NCBI RefSeq assembly: GCF_000519125.1
Contig: NZ_KI912582.1
Location: 186,001 to 250,000 of the forward strand
Direction: 5' to 3'
Source: Desulfocurvus vexinensis DSM 17965
GTDB lineage: Bacteria; Desulfobacterota; Desulfovibrionia; Desulfovibrionales; Desulfovibrionaceae
Length of the DNA: 64,000 bases
A program made the position numbers and the translations under genes. This document shows, in pieces, positions 15,464 through 24,304 of the stretch; position 1 is the first letter of the stretch; each line of letters starts with the position of its first letter. The notes under the pieces were generated by a model. It did not search any database, was not told where the DNA came from, and saw only the letters and a program-made list of their open reading frames with translations.

Positions 15464-17140
15464 ATGAACCGTTTTCCGTCATTGCGCCGTGGGGCGTCTG
15501 TGGCGCTGCTTGTCCTGCTCTGGGGCGTATGCGCCGTGCCGCTGGCCCGCGCGGCCACCGACACGTCGGCGCCCGCCCAGGGCGGCGCGGCGGCCCCGGG
15601 CCGCCAGCTGGCGCGCCAGGCCACCAAGGACCCGCAGCTCTGGATCACCTCGGACCACACCAAACACGAGGCGCTGCGCCAGCAGTTCGCCAAGCCCGAG
15701 GACGTGACCCGCGCCTGCCTGACCTGCCACACCGAGGCCGCCGCGCAGTTCCACAAGAGCATCCACTGGACCTGGATCGACCCCAACTCCGAGCCCTCCG
15801 AGCGCATGGGCAAGGGCGGGCTGGTGGTCAACAACTTCTGCATCAGCATCCTGTCCAACGAGGCGCGCTGCACCTCGTGCCACGCCGGATACGGCTGGAA
15901 GGACAAGGACTTCGACTTCACCGACCCGGCCAAGGTGGACTGCCTGGTCTGCCACGACACCACGGGGACCTACGAGAAGTTCCCCACCAAGGCGGGCTAC
16001 CCGGTGACCGAGCCCACGCCCTTCGGCCCCAAGAAGACCTTCCAGCCGCCGGACCTGGCCAAGGTTGCCCAGAACATCGGCCGCCCCGATCGCGACAACT
16101 GCGGCACCTGCCACTTCCACGGCGGCGGCGGCGACGGCGTGAAGCACGGCGACCTGGACAGCTCGCTGGCCGAGCCGAGCAAGAAGCTCGACGTGCACAT
16201 GGGCGTGGACGGGCAGAACTTCGACTGCACGCGCTGCCACACCACCACCCTGCACAACATCGCCGGGCGCATCTACGCCAACCCGGCGGCCACCGAGCGC
16301 AAGAGCCTGCTCGAAGATGACCTGGCGCCGCGCATCACCTGCGAGTCGTGCCACAGCGCCACGCCGCACAAGGCCGGGCACAAGGCCAACGACCACACCG
16401 ATAAGGTCGCCTGCCAGGCCTGCCACATTCCCGAATACGCCCGCGAGAAGCCGACCAAGATGAGCTGGGACTGGTCCACCGCCGGCAAGCTCAAGGACGG
16501 CAAGCCCTACAAGGAGCAGGGCCCCTACGGCAAGGACACCTACGATTCCATGAAGGGTGATTTCGTGTGGGAGATGGACGTGGTGCCCGAGTACTACTGG
16601 TGGGGCGGCTCCATGACCACCGTGCGCGCCACCGATGTCATCGACCCCTCGGGCGAGGTGCGCCTGTCCTGGCCCGTGGGCTCGCCCGACGACCCGCGCT
16701 CGCGGATCATGCCCTTCAAGATCCACCGCGGCAGGACGCCTTACGACACGGTGCACAACACCATGGTCGTGCCGCACCTGTTCGGCAAGGACGACACCTC
16801 GCTGTGGAACAACTTCGACTGGGCCAAGGCCATCCAGGCGGGCATGGACTACGCCGGGCTGGAATACTCCGGCGAGTTCGGCTTCGCGCAGACGGCCTGG
16901 GCCTACCCCACCACGCACATGGTGGCGCCCAAGGACAACGTGGTCGCCTGCGCCGAGTGCCACAGCAGCCAGGGGCGGCTGGCCAACCTGGCGGGGTTCT
17001 ACATGCCCGGGCGCGACGGCGCGCCCCTGGTGGACTGGGCGGGCTGGGCCGCAGTGCTGGCCTCCCTGGTCGGGGTGCTGATCCATGGCGCCATGCGTGC
17101 GGCGTCCCGGTCGCGCAATGCGAAGGAGGAGCGGTCATGA
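15464..17140 (+). CDS. octahaem c-type cytochrome, tetrathionate reductase (OTR) family
   Basis: 558 residues with a Sec signal peptide (MNRFPSLRRGASVALLVLLW...ARA). Eight CxxCH haem motifs: CLTCH (85), CTSCH (136), CLVCH (160), CGTCH (213), CTRCH (255), CESCH (293), CQACH (317) and CAECH near the C-terminus. Spacing and context (HKSIHWTW, VPEYYWWGG, HNTMVVPH) fit the OTR family, which in Shewanella reduces tetrathionate, nitrite and hydroxylamine in the periplasm. A C-terminal helix (WAAVLASLVGVLIHGA) anchors it in the inner membrane. It overlaps the cytochrome b gene (ATGA). The physiological substrate here is unknown. Confidence 0.92.
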   Translation: MNRFPSLRRGASVALLVLLWGVCAVPLARAATDTSAPAQGGAAAPGRQLARQATKDPQLWITSDHTKHEALRQQFAKPEDVTRACLTCHTEAAAQFHKSIHWTWIDPNSEPSERMGKGGLVVNNFCISILSNEARCTSCHAGYGWKDKDFDFTDPAKVDCLVCHDTTGTYEKFPTKAGYPVTEPTPFGPKKTFQPPDLAKVAQNIGRPDRDNCGTCHFHGGGGDGVKHGDLDSSLAEPSKKLDVHMGVDGQNFDCTRCHTTTLHNIAGRIYANPAATERKSLLEDDLAPRITCESCHSATPHKAGHKANDHTDKVACQACHIPEYAREKPTKMSWDWSTAGKLKDGKPYKEQGPYGKDTYDSMKGDFVWEMDVVPEYYWWGGSMTTVRATDVIDPSGEVRLSWPVGSPDDPRSRIMPFKIHRGRTPYDTVHNTMVVPHLFGKDDTSLWNNFDWAKAIQAGMDYAGLEYSGEFGFAQTAWAYPTTHMVAPKDNVVACAECHSSQGRLANLAGFYMPGRDGAPLVDWAGWAAVLASLVGVLIHGAMRAASRSRNAKEERS

Positions 17141-17799
17141 GCGGTTCCGTGAAGAACGGCCTGAAGAAGGTCTACCTGTACACGCGCTTCGAGCGCTTCT
17201 GGCACTGGTTCCAGGCCGCGCTGATCCTGGTGCTCGCGGCCACGGGCCTGGAGGTCCACGGTTCCTTCACCCTGCTGGGCTTCGAGCGGGCCGTGGCCGT
17301 GCACGAATGGTGCGCCTGGACCTGGCTCGGGCTCTACGTGTTCATCGTGTTCTGGCTGTCCACCACCGGCGAATGGAAGCAGTACGTGCCGACCACGAAG
17401 AAGATCTACGAGGTGGCCATGTACTACGTGAGCGGCATCTTCCGGGGCGAGCCGCACCCCGTGCCCAAGACGCAGCGCGCCAAGCACAACCCGCTGCAGC
17501 GCCTGACCTATCTGTCCATCTCCACGCTGCTCATCCCGTTCCAGATCGTCACGGGCATCGTCTACCTCTACTACAACGACTGGGCGGCCCTGGGGCTGAC
17601 CAGCCTGTCCCTGGAAACGGTGGCCACCCTGCACACCATCGGCGCCTTCGGCTTTTTGGCCTTCGTGGTGGTGCATGTGTACATGACCACCACCGGGCAC
17701 ACCGTCTCGGCCCACGTCATCGCCATGTTCACGGGCTGGGAGGAAGTGGAGGACGAAAAGGCCGTGCCCGAATGGGAGCGCAAGACCAGCCCCATGTAA
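17137..17799 (+). CDS. membrane cytochrome b partner of the octahaem cytochrome
   Basis: 220 residues, four membrane helices with His pairs typical of the thiosulfate-reductase/formate-dehydrogenase cytochrome b family (FERFWHWFQAALI, VHEWCAWTWLGLYVF, THHLIKE-type helix VATLHTIGAFGFLAFVVVHVY). Start ATG 17137 overlaps the cytochrome stop (ATGA) and follows AAGGAGGAG. It should transfer electrons between menaquinol and the octahaem cytochrome. The arrangement regulator-cytochrome c-cytochrome b makes a compact respiratory unit. Confidence 0.9.
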   Translation: MSGSVKNGLKKVYLYTRFERFWHWFQAALILVLAATGLEVHGSFTLLGFERAVAVHEWCAWTWLGLYVFIVFWLSTTGEWKQYVPTTKKIYEVAMYYVSGIFRGEPHPVPKTQRAKHNPLQRLTYLSISTLLIPFQIVTGIVYLYYNDWAALGLTSLSLETVATLHTIGAFGFLAFVVVHVYMTTTGHTVSAHVIAMFTGWEEVEDEKAVPEWERKTSPM

Positions 17800-17870
17800 G
17801 GTTCTCCTCCTCGGAAAAGCCGGGGGCGGCGCCGCGCCGGGCGCGGCCCGCTCCCCGTGCGAGGGGCTCC

Positions 17871-17906
17871 CGGGCCCCCGTCCGGAGCGTTCCGGGCGGG
17901 GGCCCG
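17871..17906. terminator. hairpin after cytochrome b gene
   Basis: 16-bp arms (17871-17886 and 17891-17906) pairing at 15 of 16 positions around a 4-nt loop. It lacks a T-run, so it is either a poor intrinsic terminator or an mRNA-stabilising hairpin. Confidence 0.5.
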
Positions 17907-18044
17907 TTGCGCGTGCGGGGCAGAGGATGAAAATCGCTGTCACGATTTGCACTGCGCGGGCGATGGTGTAGTCTGGCGGCTCGGAGTCGGCCCGGCGGGA
18001 TGGTCCTGCCGTTGGCGCGGCCCGAGGTCTTCGGGAGGGGTGTG

Positions 18045-18476
18045 ATGATCGCCAGTATGACCCAGGGCCGGCTGCGGCTGCGCAGCGGGGCGCTGAAGGT
18101 GGAGGACGTGGCCCGCGAGGCCCGCGAAAGGCTCTTGGATCTCAAGGGTGTGCTCGAGGTGCAGGTCAACCGGCGGGTGGGCAGCCTGCTGGTCTGCTAC
18201 GACAAGGCGCGCATCGGTGCCGAGGCGCTGCTCGGGCGCGTGGCCGAGCTGCTGCACGTGGACCTGGAGCGCCTGAAGGCCGGGGTCGCCCGGGCCGACA
18301 AGGCCCTGCGCACCCCCGAGGCCCGGCGCGCCGTCAAGCGCGGCATGGCCGGGGCGGTGGTCCTGGCCGTGGGCGCCCTGGCGGTGTCCGGCAAGGTCCA
18401 CGCCGGGGCGGGGGCGCTGTTCCTGGCCCTGGCCGGGGTCCATGTGTTCCAGAACCGCCGGACCCTTTTGCGCTAG
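18045..18476 (+). CDS. HMA-like protein, candidate ferrosome FezC
   Basis: 143 residues. An Arg-rich start (TQGRLRLR, residues 6-13) leads into a ferredoxin-like HMA_2 fold without the metal-binding CxxC (LLDLKGVLEVQVNRRVGSLLVCYD). Two hydrophobic segments follow (AGAVVLAVGALAVSG, AGALFLALAGVHVF). ATG 18045 was chosen for its GGGAGGGG ribosome site. The Arg motif recurs at the N-terminus of the adjacent P-type ATPase. Fez clusters encode a protein of this sort beside the ATPase, so FezC is my assignment, made from recall of the published clusters. It converges with the ATPase gene across a shared terminator. Confidence 0.65.
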   Translation: MIASMTQGRLRLRSGALKVEDVAREARERLLDLKGVLEVQVNRRVGSLLVCYDKARIGAEALLGRVAELLHVDLERLKAGVARADKALRTPEARRAVKRGMAGAVVLAVGALAVSGKVHAGAGALFLALAGVHVFQNRRTLLR

Positions 18477-18505
18477 CAGGCCGGGCCCGCAGCCGGAAAA
18501 CGAAC

Positions 18506-18536
18506 GAGGCCGACGCGCGCTGTGCGCGTCGGCCTC
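18506..18536. terminator. bidirectional terminator hairpin
   Basis: Perfect 13-bp arms (GAGGCCGACGCGC and complement, 18506-18518 and 18524-18536) with a 5-nt loop, placed exactly between two convergent genes. Confidence 0.7.
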
Positions 18537-18559
18537 GCGGCGTTTGTGCGGGCGGGGGG

Positions 18560-20728
18560 CTAGTGCCGGGGCAGCACCGGGCGCATGCTGTGGGCGCAGG
18601 TGAGCACGGTGCCCGCGTTATGCAGCAGGGCCAGCAGCGCCGGGGAGATCAGCCCGGCCACGCCCAGGGCGATGAACAGCGTGTTGCTGCCCACGATGAA
18701 GCCGTAGTTGCGCCGGATGCGGCGCATGGCCCGCCGGGCGATGGCCATGGTGTCCAGCAGGCCGTCCAGGCGCGGGGTGGTCAGCAGCACGTCGCAGGCC
18801 TCGCGGGCGATGTCCGCCCCGTGCTTCATGGACACGCCGACATCGGCGCGGGTCAGGGCCGCCGAGTCGTTGATGCCGTCGCCGACCATGGCCACGGTCA
18901 GCCCGGCGGCGCGCAGTTCGTCCACGATGGCCGTCTTGTCCGTGGGCAGCACGCCCGCGCGGTATTCCTTGATGCCCAGCTCCTCGGCCACGCGCCGGGC
19001 GCTGGCCTCGCCGTCGCCGGTGAGCATGATGATGCGCGAAAGGCCCATGTTCTCCAGGCGGCGCATGAAGCGCGGGGCGTCGGGGTGGATGGGGTCCTCG
19101 ATGCAGATGACGCCGGCCAGCTGCCCGCCGATGGCCATGTACAGCGCGGTGTGCCCGCTGGCCGCGCAGCGGCGGATGGATTCCTCGGCGGGGTCCAGGT
19201 CCACGCCTTCGTCCTCGTGGACGAAATGGCGGCTGCCCAGCAGCACGCGCTGGCCGTCCAGGGTCGAGGAGATGCCGTGGGCCAGGATGTATTCCACCTC
19301 GGCGTGGCGCTCGCGGTGGTCCAGGCCTTCCTCCTCGGCCTTGCGCACCACGGCCTCGGCCACGGGGTGCGGGAAGTGCTCCTCCAGGCAGGCGGCGTGG
19401 CGCAGGATGTATTCGCGCGAGTAGTCGCCCACGGGGCACACGTCCACCACGCTGGGCCGGGCCTGGGTCAGGGTGCCGGTCTTGTCCAGGATGATGGCGT
19501 CGGCCCGGGCCAGGGCTTCCAGGTGCTTGCCGCCCTTGACCAGCACCCCGCGCCGCGCGGCCTCCAGGATGGCCGCGCGCACGGCCAGGGGCGTGGAGAG
19601 CTTGATGGCGCAGGAGTAGTCGGCCAGCAGCACGGCGGCGGCCTGGCGCACGTTGCGCGTCACCGCGAAGACCAGTCCGGCCAGGATGAAGGAGAAGGGC
19701 ACGATGCGGTCGGCCATGCGCACGGCCTGGCTGTGGACCTCGGCGCGCATGGACTCGGACTCGGTGATGACCTGGGCGATCTGCGCCAGGCGGGTGTGGT
19801 CGCCCACGCCCTCGGCCAGGATGGTCAGGTCGCCTTCCTCCACCACGGTGCCCGCCAGCACCTCGTGGCCCACGGCCTTGCGCACGGCCAGGGGTTCCCC
19901 GGTCATGGACGACTGGTTGACCATGGCCGTGCCGTCGGCCACCACGCCGTCCACGGGGATGGCCAGGCCGGACTTGACGATGACCAGATCGCCCGCCTGC
20001 AACTCGCCAGCGGGGATGCGCACGGGCTGGCCCTGGCGCAGCACCCAGGCGGGCCGGTCCTCGCCGCGCAGCATGGCCGCGATGTTGCCGCGCGATTTTT
20101 CGCGGGTCCATTCCTCCAGGGTCTCGCTGATGTCCAGCAGCAGGAAGATGGTCCCGGCGGTGTTGAAGTCGCGCAGGGCCAGGGACGAGCCGATGGCTGC
20201 GGCGTCGAGCACGGCCACGTCGAGCCTGCCCCGGGCCAGGGAGCGCAGCCCGCCGAGCAAAAGCGGCGCCACCTGCCAGGCCAGCCACCAGGGCCGCAGC
20301 CACATGGGCATGAACAGACGGCGCAGATAGAAATTGGCCACCTTGCGGGCGATGATCAGGACGGGGTGCTCCAGGGCCCCGCGCTGGCGGTCGGCCTGGC
20401 AGACCCCGGGCAGCAGGCATTCGGCGCCGGGGGGCGTGCGGCGGCACACGGCGGGTTGGCAGCAGGCGTCTTCGGCCAGGGCCGGGAGCCCGGGGTCTGG
20501 CGCGGGGGGCTGGGCCTGGGCCAGCAGGATGTCCACGGCCAGGGCCGTGAGGGCCTCGTCGGCGCGCAGCAGGAGCAGGGCCCGGCGGGTGCGCGGGCTG
20601 TAGGTGATGTCCAGGGCCTGGCCGCGCAGGGCGGGGGCGGCCTCCAGGGCCCTTGTGGCGGCTTCCAGGGCCGCCGCGCTGCCCGGGGTGAAGCGGATGC
20701 GCCCGGGAATCTGGTGGTTGACGAGCAT
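18560..20728 (-). CDS. fezB: P1B-type metal ATPase, ferrosome FezB-like
   Basis: 722 residues. Instead of a canonical N-terminal metal-binding domain it starts with an Arg motif (IPGRIRF, 7-13) on an HMA-like fold, then a Cys-rich segment (C89, C90, C95, C104, C110). P-type core: TGE 276-278, phosphorylated Asp415 in DKTGT, nucleotide-site HP in HFPHP, and hinge VGDGINDS. The ion-binding helix reads YSCA (371-374) where Cu/Zn pumps have CPC and Co pumps SPC; this and the Arg motif fit the P1B-6 subgroup found in ferrosome clusters, which loads iron into lipid-bounded storage compartments. Shine-Dalgarno AAGGA precedes ATG 20728. It is last in a feoA-feoB-fur run. Confidence 0.78.
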   Translation of the reverse strand: MLVNHQIPGRIRFTPGSAAALEAATRALEAAPALRGQALDITYSPRTRRALLLLRADEALTALAVDILLAQAQPPAPDPGLPALAEDACCQPAVCRRTPPGAECLLPGVCQADRQRGALEHPVLIIARKVANFYLRRLFMPMWLRPWWLAWQVAPLLLGGLRSLARGRLDVAVLDAAAIGSSLALRDFNTAGTIFLLLDISETLEEWTREKSRGNIAAMLRGEDRPAWVLRQGQPVRIPAGELQAGDLVIVKSGLAIPVDGVVADGTAMVNQSSMTGEPLAVRKAVGHEVLAGTVVEEGDLTILAEGVGDHTRLAQIAQVITESESMRAEVHSQAVRMADRIVPFSFILAGLVFAVTRNVRQAAAVLLADYSCAIKLSTPLAVRAAILEAARRGVLVKGGKHLEALARADAIILDKTGTLTQARPSVVDVCPVGDYSREYILRHAACLEEHFPHPVAEAVVRKAEEEGLDHRERHAEVEYILAHGISSTLDGQRVLLGSRHFVHEDEGVDLDPAEESIRRCAASGHTALYMAIGGQLAGVICIEDPIHPDAPRFMRRLENMGLSRIIMLTGDGEASARRVAEELGIKEYRAGVLPTDKTAIVDELRAAGLTVAMVGDGINDSAALTRADVGVSMKHGADIAREACDVLLTTPRLDGLLDTMAIARRAMRRIRRNYGFIVGSNTLFIALGVAGLISPALLALLHNAGTVLTCAHSMRPVLPRH

Positions 20729-20824
20729 GGTCCTTGGGGGGCTGGGGTGGGCGCGCGGGCGCGCGAGTTCGCCCGGGCCCTGCGGGGCCCGGGGAGGTGC
20801 CGTGTCGTGGGGCGGGTCGCGGGG

Positions 20825-21292
20825 CTAGGCCCCGGCGGAGCCCTTGCCGCCCCGGCCCCGGGCCGGGCCCTTGGCCCCCGCGCGCGGGCCTTTGCCCTTG
20901 GGCGCGGCGCCGCTTCCGCCCGTCTTGGGCCTGGCGGCGGGCTTGGTCGCTGCGGCCTTGGACCCAGCGGTCGCCGTGGCGGCGGGCTTGCCCTTGGCCT
21001 CTCCCCCGCGGGGGCCCTTGCCCCTGCCCTTGGGAGCGGTCCCGGCGCCGGGTGCCGCCTCGGCCCGGGCGTCTTCCTTGGCCTGGGCCTGCTGGCGGTG
21101 GCGGGCCTCGGCCAGGGAGTCCTCCACGTCCTCCATGATCCGCTCGGCCCAGGCCAGCAGATTCTCCTTGATGCCGTAGCCGCCGCGCACCAGCCCGGCC
21201 AGGGTCTGGCGGGCCTGCTCGTCGCCCTTGCAGGCGGCAGCGCCCGCCGCACCCAGGGCCGCCCCGGCGAGGAAGTATCCGATGTTGCTCAT
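20825..21292 (-). CDS. DUF6110-like membrane protein with basic tail (candidate FezA)
   Basis: 155 residues. Residues 4-22 are one Gly/Ala-rich membrane helix (GYFLAGAALGAAGAAACKG), then an amphipathic helix to about 75 (QTLAGLVRGGYGIKENLLAW, MEDVEDSLAEARHRQQ), the layout of DUF6110 proteins found in ferrosome clusters. From about 80 to the end is an 75-residue Lys/Ala/Pro/Gly-rich low-complexity tail resembling histone H1 C-termini, not something I recall for this family. The start overlaps the small gene upstream (ATGA), and the fezB-like gene follows after 96 bp. A role in shaping or anchoring iron compartments is inferred. Confidence 0.65.
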   Translation of the reverse strand: MSNIGYFLAGAALGAAGAAACKGDEQARQTLAGLVRGGYGIKENLLAWAERIMEDVEDSLAEARHRQQAQAKEDARAEAAPGAGTAPKGRGKGPRGGEAKGKPAATATAGSKAAATKPAARPKTGGSGAAPKGKGPRAGAKGPARGRGGKGSAGA

Positions 21293-21477
21293 GGCCGGGA
21301 CGCCTCCTCGGGCGCTACGGCCTCGCCCCCCTGGGGCCGGGCCATTTCACGGGCCTGGGCCACGGCCTGCTCCACCAGGGGCAAAAGCCGGTCGCGGTGG
21401 CGCCAGGCCAGGTAGCAGGCCGCGCCAACGGCGGCCCCGGCCACCAGCAATAGCGCCTTTTCTCCAAGTTCTTTCAT
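21289..21477 (-). CDS. small single-pass membrane protein
   Basis: 62 residues: a short acidic/basic start (MKELGEKA), a Gly/Ala-rich helix (LLLVAGAAVGAACYLAW), a basic RHRDR stop-transfer, then an acidic tail. The helix resembles that of the next gene's product (glycine-zipper pattern), so the two may be related and assemble together. The ATG at 21477 is preferred over one 15 codons upstream because it has GGAG 6 nt upstream. It is translationally coupled (ATGA) to the DUF6110-like gene and lies just after fur in the iron cluster. Confidence 0.68.
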   Translation of the reverse strand: MKELGEKALLLVAGAAVGAACYLAWRHRDRLLPLVEQAVAQAREMARPQGGEAVAPEEASRP

Positions 21478-21544
21478 AGGAAACTCCGCTGTGGGTAGAG
21501 GATTGGAACTCGAGTCTAGCACGGCAGGGCCGCCGGGAAAAGCC

Positions 21545-22003
21545 CTAGCCGTCGCCCTGGCGGTCTTTTTGCACGCTGGCCCGGCAGGCCTCGCACAGGC
21601 CGTAGAGCAGCATCTTGTGCCCGGTCAGCTCGAAGCCGTGGCGCCGGGCCAGGGCTTCCTGCAGGGCCTCGATCCGCGGGTCGAGGACTTCGATGTTGCG
21701 GTCGCACGCGGTGCAGATGATGTGGTCGTGATGGGCGCGGCCATAGTCGTACTCGTAGCGCGCCACGCCGTCGCCCAGGCGCAGCTCGCGGGCCAGCCCG
21801 GCCTCCTCCAGCAGCCTGAGGGTCCGGTAGACCGTGGCCAGGCCCAGGCCGGGGTCCATGTCCCGGGCGAGCTGGTGCAGCTCCTCGGGGGTCATGTGGT
21901 CGTGGTGGTCCATGAAGATCCGCAGCACCACCTGGCGCTGGGGGGTGAGCTTCTGGTTCTTGCCAGCCAGAAACTGCCGGAAGACGTCGATGGGGTCTTT
22001 CAT
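21545..22003 (-). CDS. fur: Fur-family iron-responsive repressor
   Basis: 152 residues. Winged helix (KLTPQRQVVLRIFMDHHDHMTPEEL, GLGLATVYRTLRLLEEAGL), then the metal-site motif HHDHIICTACD and a second Cys pair CEAC, all standard for Fur. Cys pairs CTAC and CEAC would hold structural zinc. It sits between feoB and the ferrosome-like genes and two Fur boxes occur within 3.5 kb, so Fur rather than Zur or PerR is the likely identity. It is probably cotranscribed with feoAB unless the hairpin at 22039-22072 ends that message. Confidence 0.9.
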   Translation of the reverse strand: MKDPIDVFRQFLAGKNQKLTPQRQVVLRIFMDHHDHMTPEELHQLARDMDPGLGLATVYRTLRLLEEAGLARELRLGDGVARYEYDYGRAHHDHIICTACDRNIEVLDPRIEALQEALARRHGFELTGHKMLLYGLCEACRASVQKDRQGDG

Positions 22004-22038
22004 GGGCGGTCTCGCTGCGCCGGGGTTGCCGCGCCGGA

Positions 22039-22072
22039 CCGGCCCGCGCGTGGATGGGGACGCGCGGGCCGG
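22039..22072. terminator. hairpin between feoB and fur
   Basis: Perfect 13-bp arms (CCGGCCCGCGCGT, 22039-22051, and its complement, 22060-22072) around an 8-nt loop, no T-run. It could attenuate read-through from feoB into fur and the fez-like genes. Confidence 0.5.
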
Positions 22073-22117
22073 AGGGCGGGAGTGGCGGGCGCGGCGGGAG
22101 CCCCGCGCCCGTCCGCA

Positions 22118-24304
22118 CTAGAGGCGGGTGCCGACCTGGTACACCAACGTGGCCGCGCCGAAGGCCAGGGCCGTGTTGAAGACCATGGAGAAGGCGGCCC
22201 ACTTCCAGGACGATTCCTTGGCGATGGCCACCACCGTGACGAAGCACGGGGCGTAGAGCATGGTGAACACCAACAGGCTGATGGCCGTCCAGGCGTTGAA
22301 GGCCGGGTCGGCGGCCAGGCGGGCCGACAGGCTGTCGGTCTCCTCGGGGTCCACCTCGCCCAGGGAGTAGGCCGTGCCCAGGGTGGAGACGATGACCTCC
22401 TTGGCCGCGAACCCGCCCACCAGGGCGATGTTGGTGCGCCAGTCGTAGCCGGCCAGGCTGGTCAGGCCCTCCAGGGCCGTGCCCACGCGCCCGGCCAGGG
22501 AGTTGCGCAGGGCGGCCTCGGCTTCGAAGTTGTCCACTTCGGCCAGGCGGTCCTCGAAGGCGGCCAGGGCGTCCTCGGCGGCGCCTGCCTGGCTGGCGGT
22601 CTCCATTTCGGCCTCGATGGCCGCGCGCTGCTCCTCGAACTCCCCGGCGCGCTCCTCGGGCAGGCCGGGGAAGGTCATGGCCGCCCACAAGAGGATGGAG
22701 ATGGCCAGGATGATGGTACCGGCCTTCTTGATGTACTGCCAGCCGCGCTCCCAGGTGTGGATGAGCACGCCGCGCAGGGTGGGGATGCGGTAGGGCGGCA
22801 GCTCCATGAGGAACGGCGTGGCCGCGCCCTGGATGACCGTGCCTCGCAGAAGCCGCGCCACCAGCAGCGCCATGGCCCAGGCGCCCAGGGTCAGCACGAA
22901 CATGGCGTTGCCCGCCGTGTCGGGGAAGAAGGCGGCGATGAGCAGGATGAACACCGGCACCTTGGCGCCGCAGGACATGAACGGGGCGGTGAGGATGGTC
23001 GCCAGGCGCTCGGGCGGGCTGCGCAGGGTGCGCGCGGCCATGACGCCGGGCACGGCGCAGCCGCCGGGGATGCCGCCGGAGATGATGAAGGGCATCACCG
23101 AGCTGCCGTGCAGGCCGAAGAGCTTGAACACGCGGTCCAGGATGTAGGCCAGCCGGGCCATGTAGCCCAGGTCTTCCAGGAAGGCCAGGCACAGGAACAT
23201 GACCAGGATGAGCGGCACGAAGCCGAGCACGCCGCCCACGCCGTCGATGATGCCCGAGACGATGAGCGACTGGAACAGGCCCTCGGGGATGGACGCCTCG
23301 GCCACCCCGCCCAGCCAGCCGAAGAACGTCTCCAGCCAGCCCATGGGAATCTCGCCGATGGCGAAGGTGAGCTGGAACATGCCGTAGAGCACGGCCAGCA
23401 TGATGATCGGCCCGAGGAAGGCGTTGGTGACCACCTTGTCCACGCGGTCGGACAGGCGGATGCTCTCGACGGTCGTGTCCTTGCGGACCACGCCCTCGCG
23501 CAGCAGGGCGGCGATGTAGCCGTAGCGGTGGTCGGCGATGATGGACTCGGGGTGGGTGTTCTCGGTGCGCCGGACATGGGCGGCCACGCGGTCGGCGATG
23601 GACGAAAGGGCGGCGGCCAGGGCCTTGTCGCGCTGGCTCATGGCGACGATGTCGGGGTCGCCTTCGAGGAATTTCAGGGCCACCCAGCGCGCGGGCACCA
23701 GCGCGGCCATGAGGCCCGAGTTCTTGACCAGCGGTTCCATCTCGTCCAGGGCGGCGTCGATGTCGCGGCCATAGGAGATGCACAGCGGCGTGGTCTTGCC
23801 ACGATTGGCCTCGGCGTAGGCCACGGCCTCGCGGATCAGGGCCTCCTTGCCCTCGCCGTCGCGGGCGATGGTCTCCACCACCGGCACGCCCATGAGCGCG
23901 GAGAGCTTGGCGGTGTCGATGGTCATGCGCCTGCGGCGGACCTCGTCCATCATGTTCAGCGCCAGGATGAGCGGGGCGCCCAGCTCAAGGAACTGCACGG
24001 CCAGATACAGGCTGCGCTCCAGGGTGTTGGCGTCGAGCACGTCGATGACGGCGTGGGGCTTCTCGTTGATGAGGAAGTTGCGCGCCGCCAGCTCCTCCTG
24101 GGAGTAGGGCGTCAGCGAGTAGGTGCCGGGCAGGTCCACCACGCGCACGTCACGGTCGCCCGAGCGCAGCAGGCCCTCCTTCTTGGCCACGGTGACGCCG
24201 GGGTAGTTGCCCACATGCTGCCGGGCCCCGGTGAGGGCGTTGAACATGGTGGTCTTGCCGGAATTAGGGTTGCCCGCCAGGGCGAAGGTCAGTTTCTCAG
24301 ACAT
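22118..24304 (-). CDS. feoB: ferrous iron transporter FeoB
   Basis: 728 residues. N-terminal GTPase with G1 GNPNSGKTT (11-19), G3 DLPG (57-60) and G4 NMMD (117-120). Then a helical GDI region and a membrane domain with the paired Gate motifs (FISGGIPGGCAVPGVMAARTL with Cys, and FMSCGAKVPVF). It imports Fe2+ across the inner membrane. Length is normal for the family. The region at about 540-600 (EEQRAAIEAEMETASQAGAAEDALAAFEDRL) is a charged helical loop. Start ATG 24304 overlaps the feoA stop by 8 bp. Transcription should be under the Fur box at 24728. Confidence 0.96.
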   Translation of the reverse strand: MSEKLTFALAGNPNSGKTTMFNALTGARQHVGNYPGVTVAKKEGLLRSGDRDVRVVDLPGTYSLTPYSQEELAARNFLINEKPHAVIDVLDANTLERSLYLAVQFLELGAPLILALNMMDEVRRRRMTIDTAKLSALMGVPVVETIARDGEGKEALIREAVAYAEANRGKTTPLCISYGRDIDAALDEMEPLVKNSGLMAALVPARWVALKFLEGDPDIVAMSQRDKALAAALSSIADRVAAHVRRTENTHPESIIADHRYGYIAALLREGVVRKDTTVESIRLSDRVDKVVTNAFLGPIIMLAVLYGMFQLTFAIGEIPMGWLETFFGWLGGVAEASIPEGLFQSLIVSGIIDGVGGVLGFVPLILVMFLCLAFLEDLGYMARLAYILDRVFKLFGLHGSSVMPFIISGGIPGGCAVPGVMAARTLRSPPERLATILTAPFMSCGAKVPVFILLIAAFFPDTAGNAMFVLTLGAWAMALLVARLLRGTVIQGAATPFLMELPPYRIPTLRGVLIHTWERGWQYIKKAGTIILAISILLWAAMTFPGLPEERAGEFEEQRAAIEAEMETASQAGAAEDALAAFEDRLAEVDNFEAEAALRNSLAGRVGTALEGLTSLAGYDWRTNIALVGGFAAKEVIVSTLGTAYSLGEVDPEETDSLSARLAADPAFNAWTAISLLVFTMLYAPCFVTVVAIAKESSWKWAAFSMVFNTALAFGAATLVYQVGTRL

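Noticed and set aside
17800-18044. A further CRISPR-like repeat near the HMA-like gene
   Set aside because: GC-rich hairpin only; no second unit at 60-61 bp spacing.
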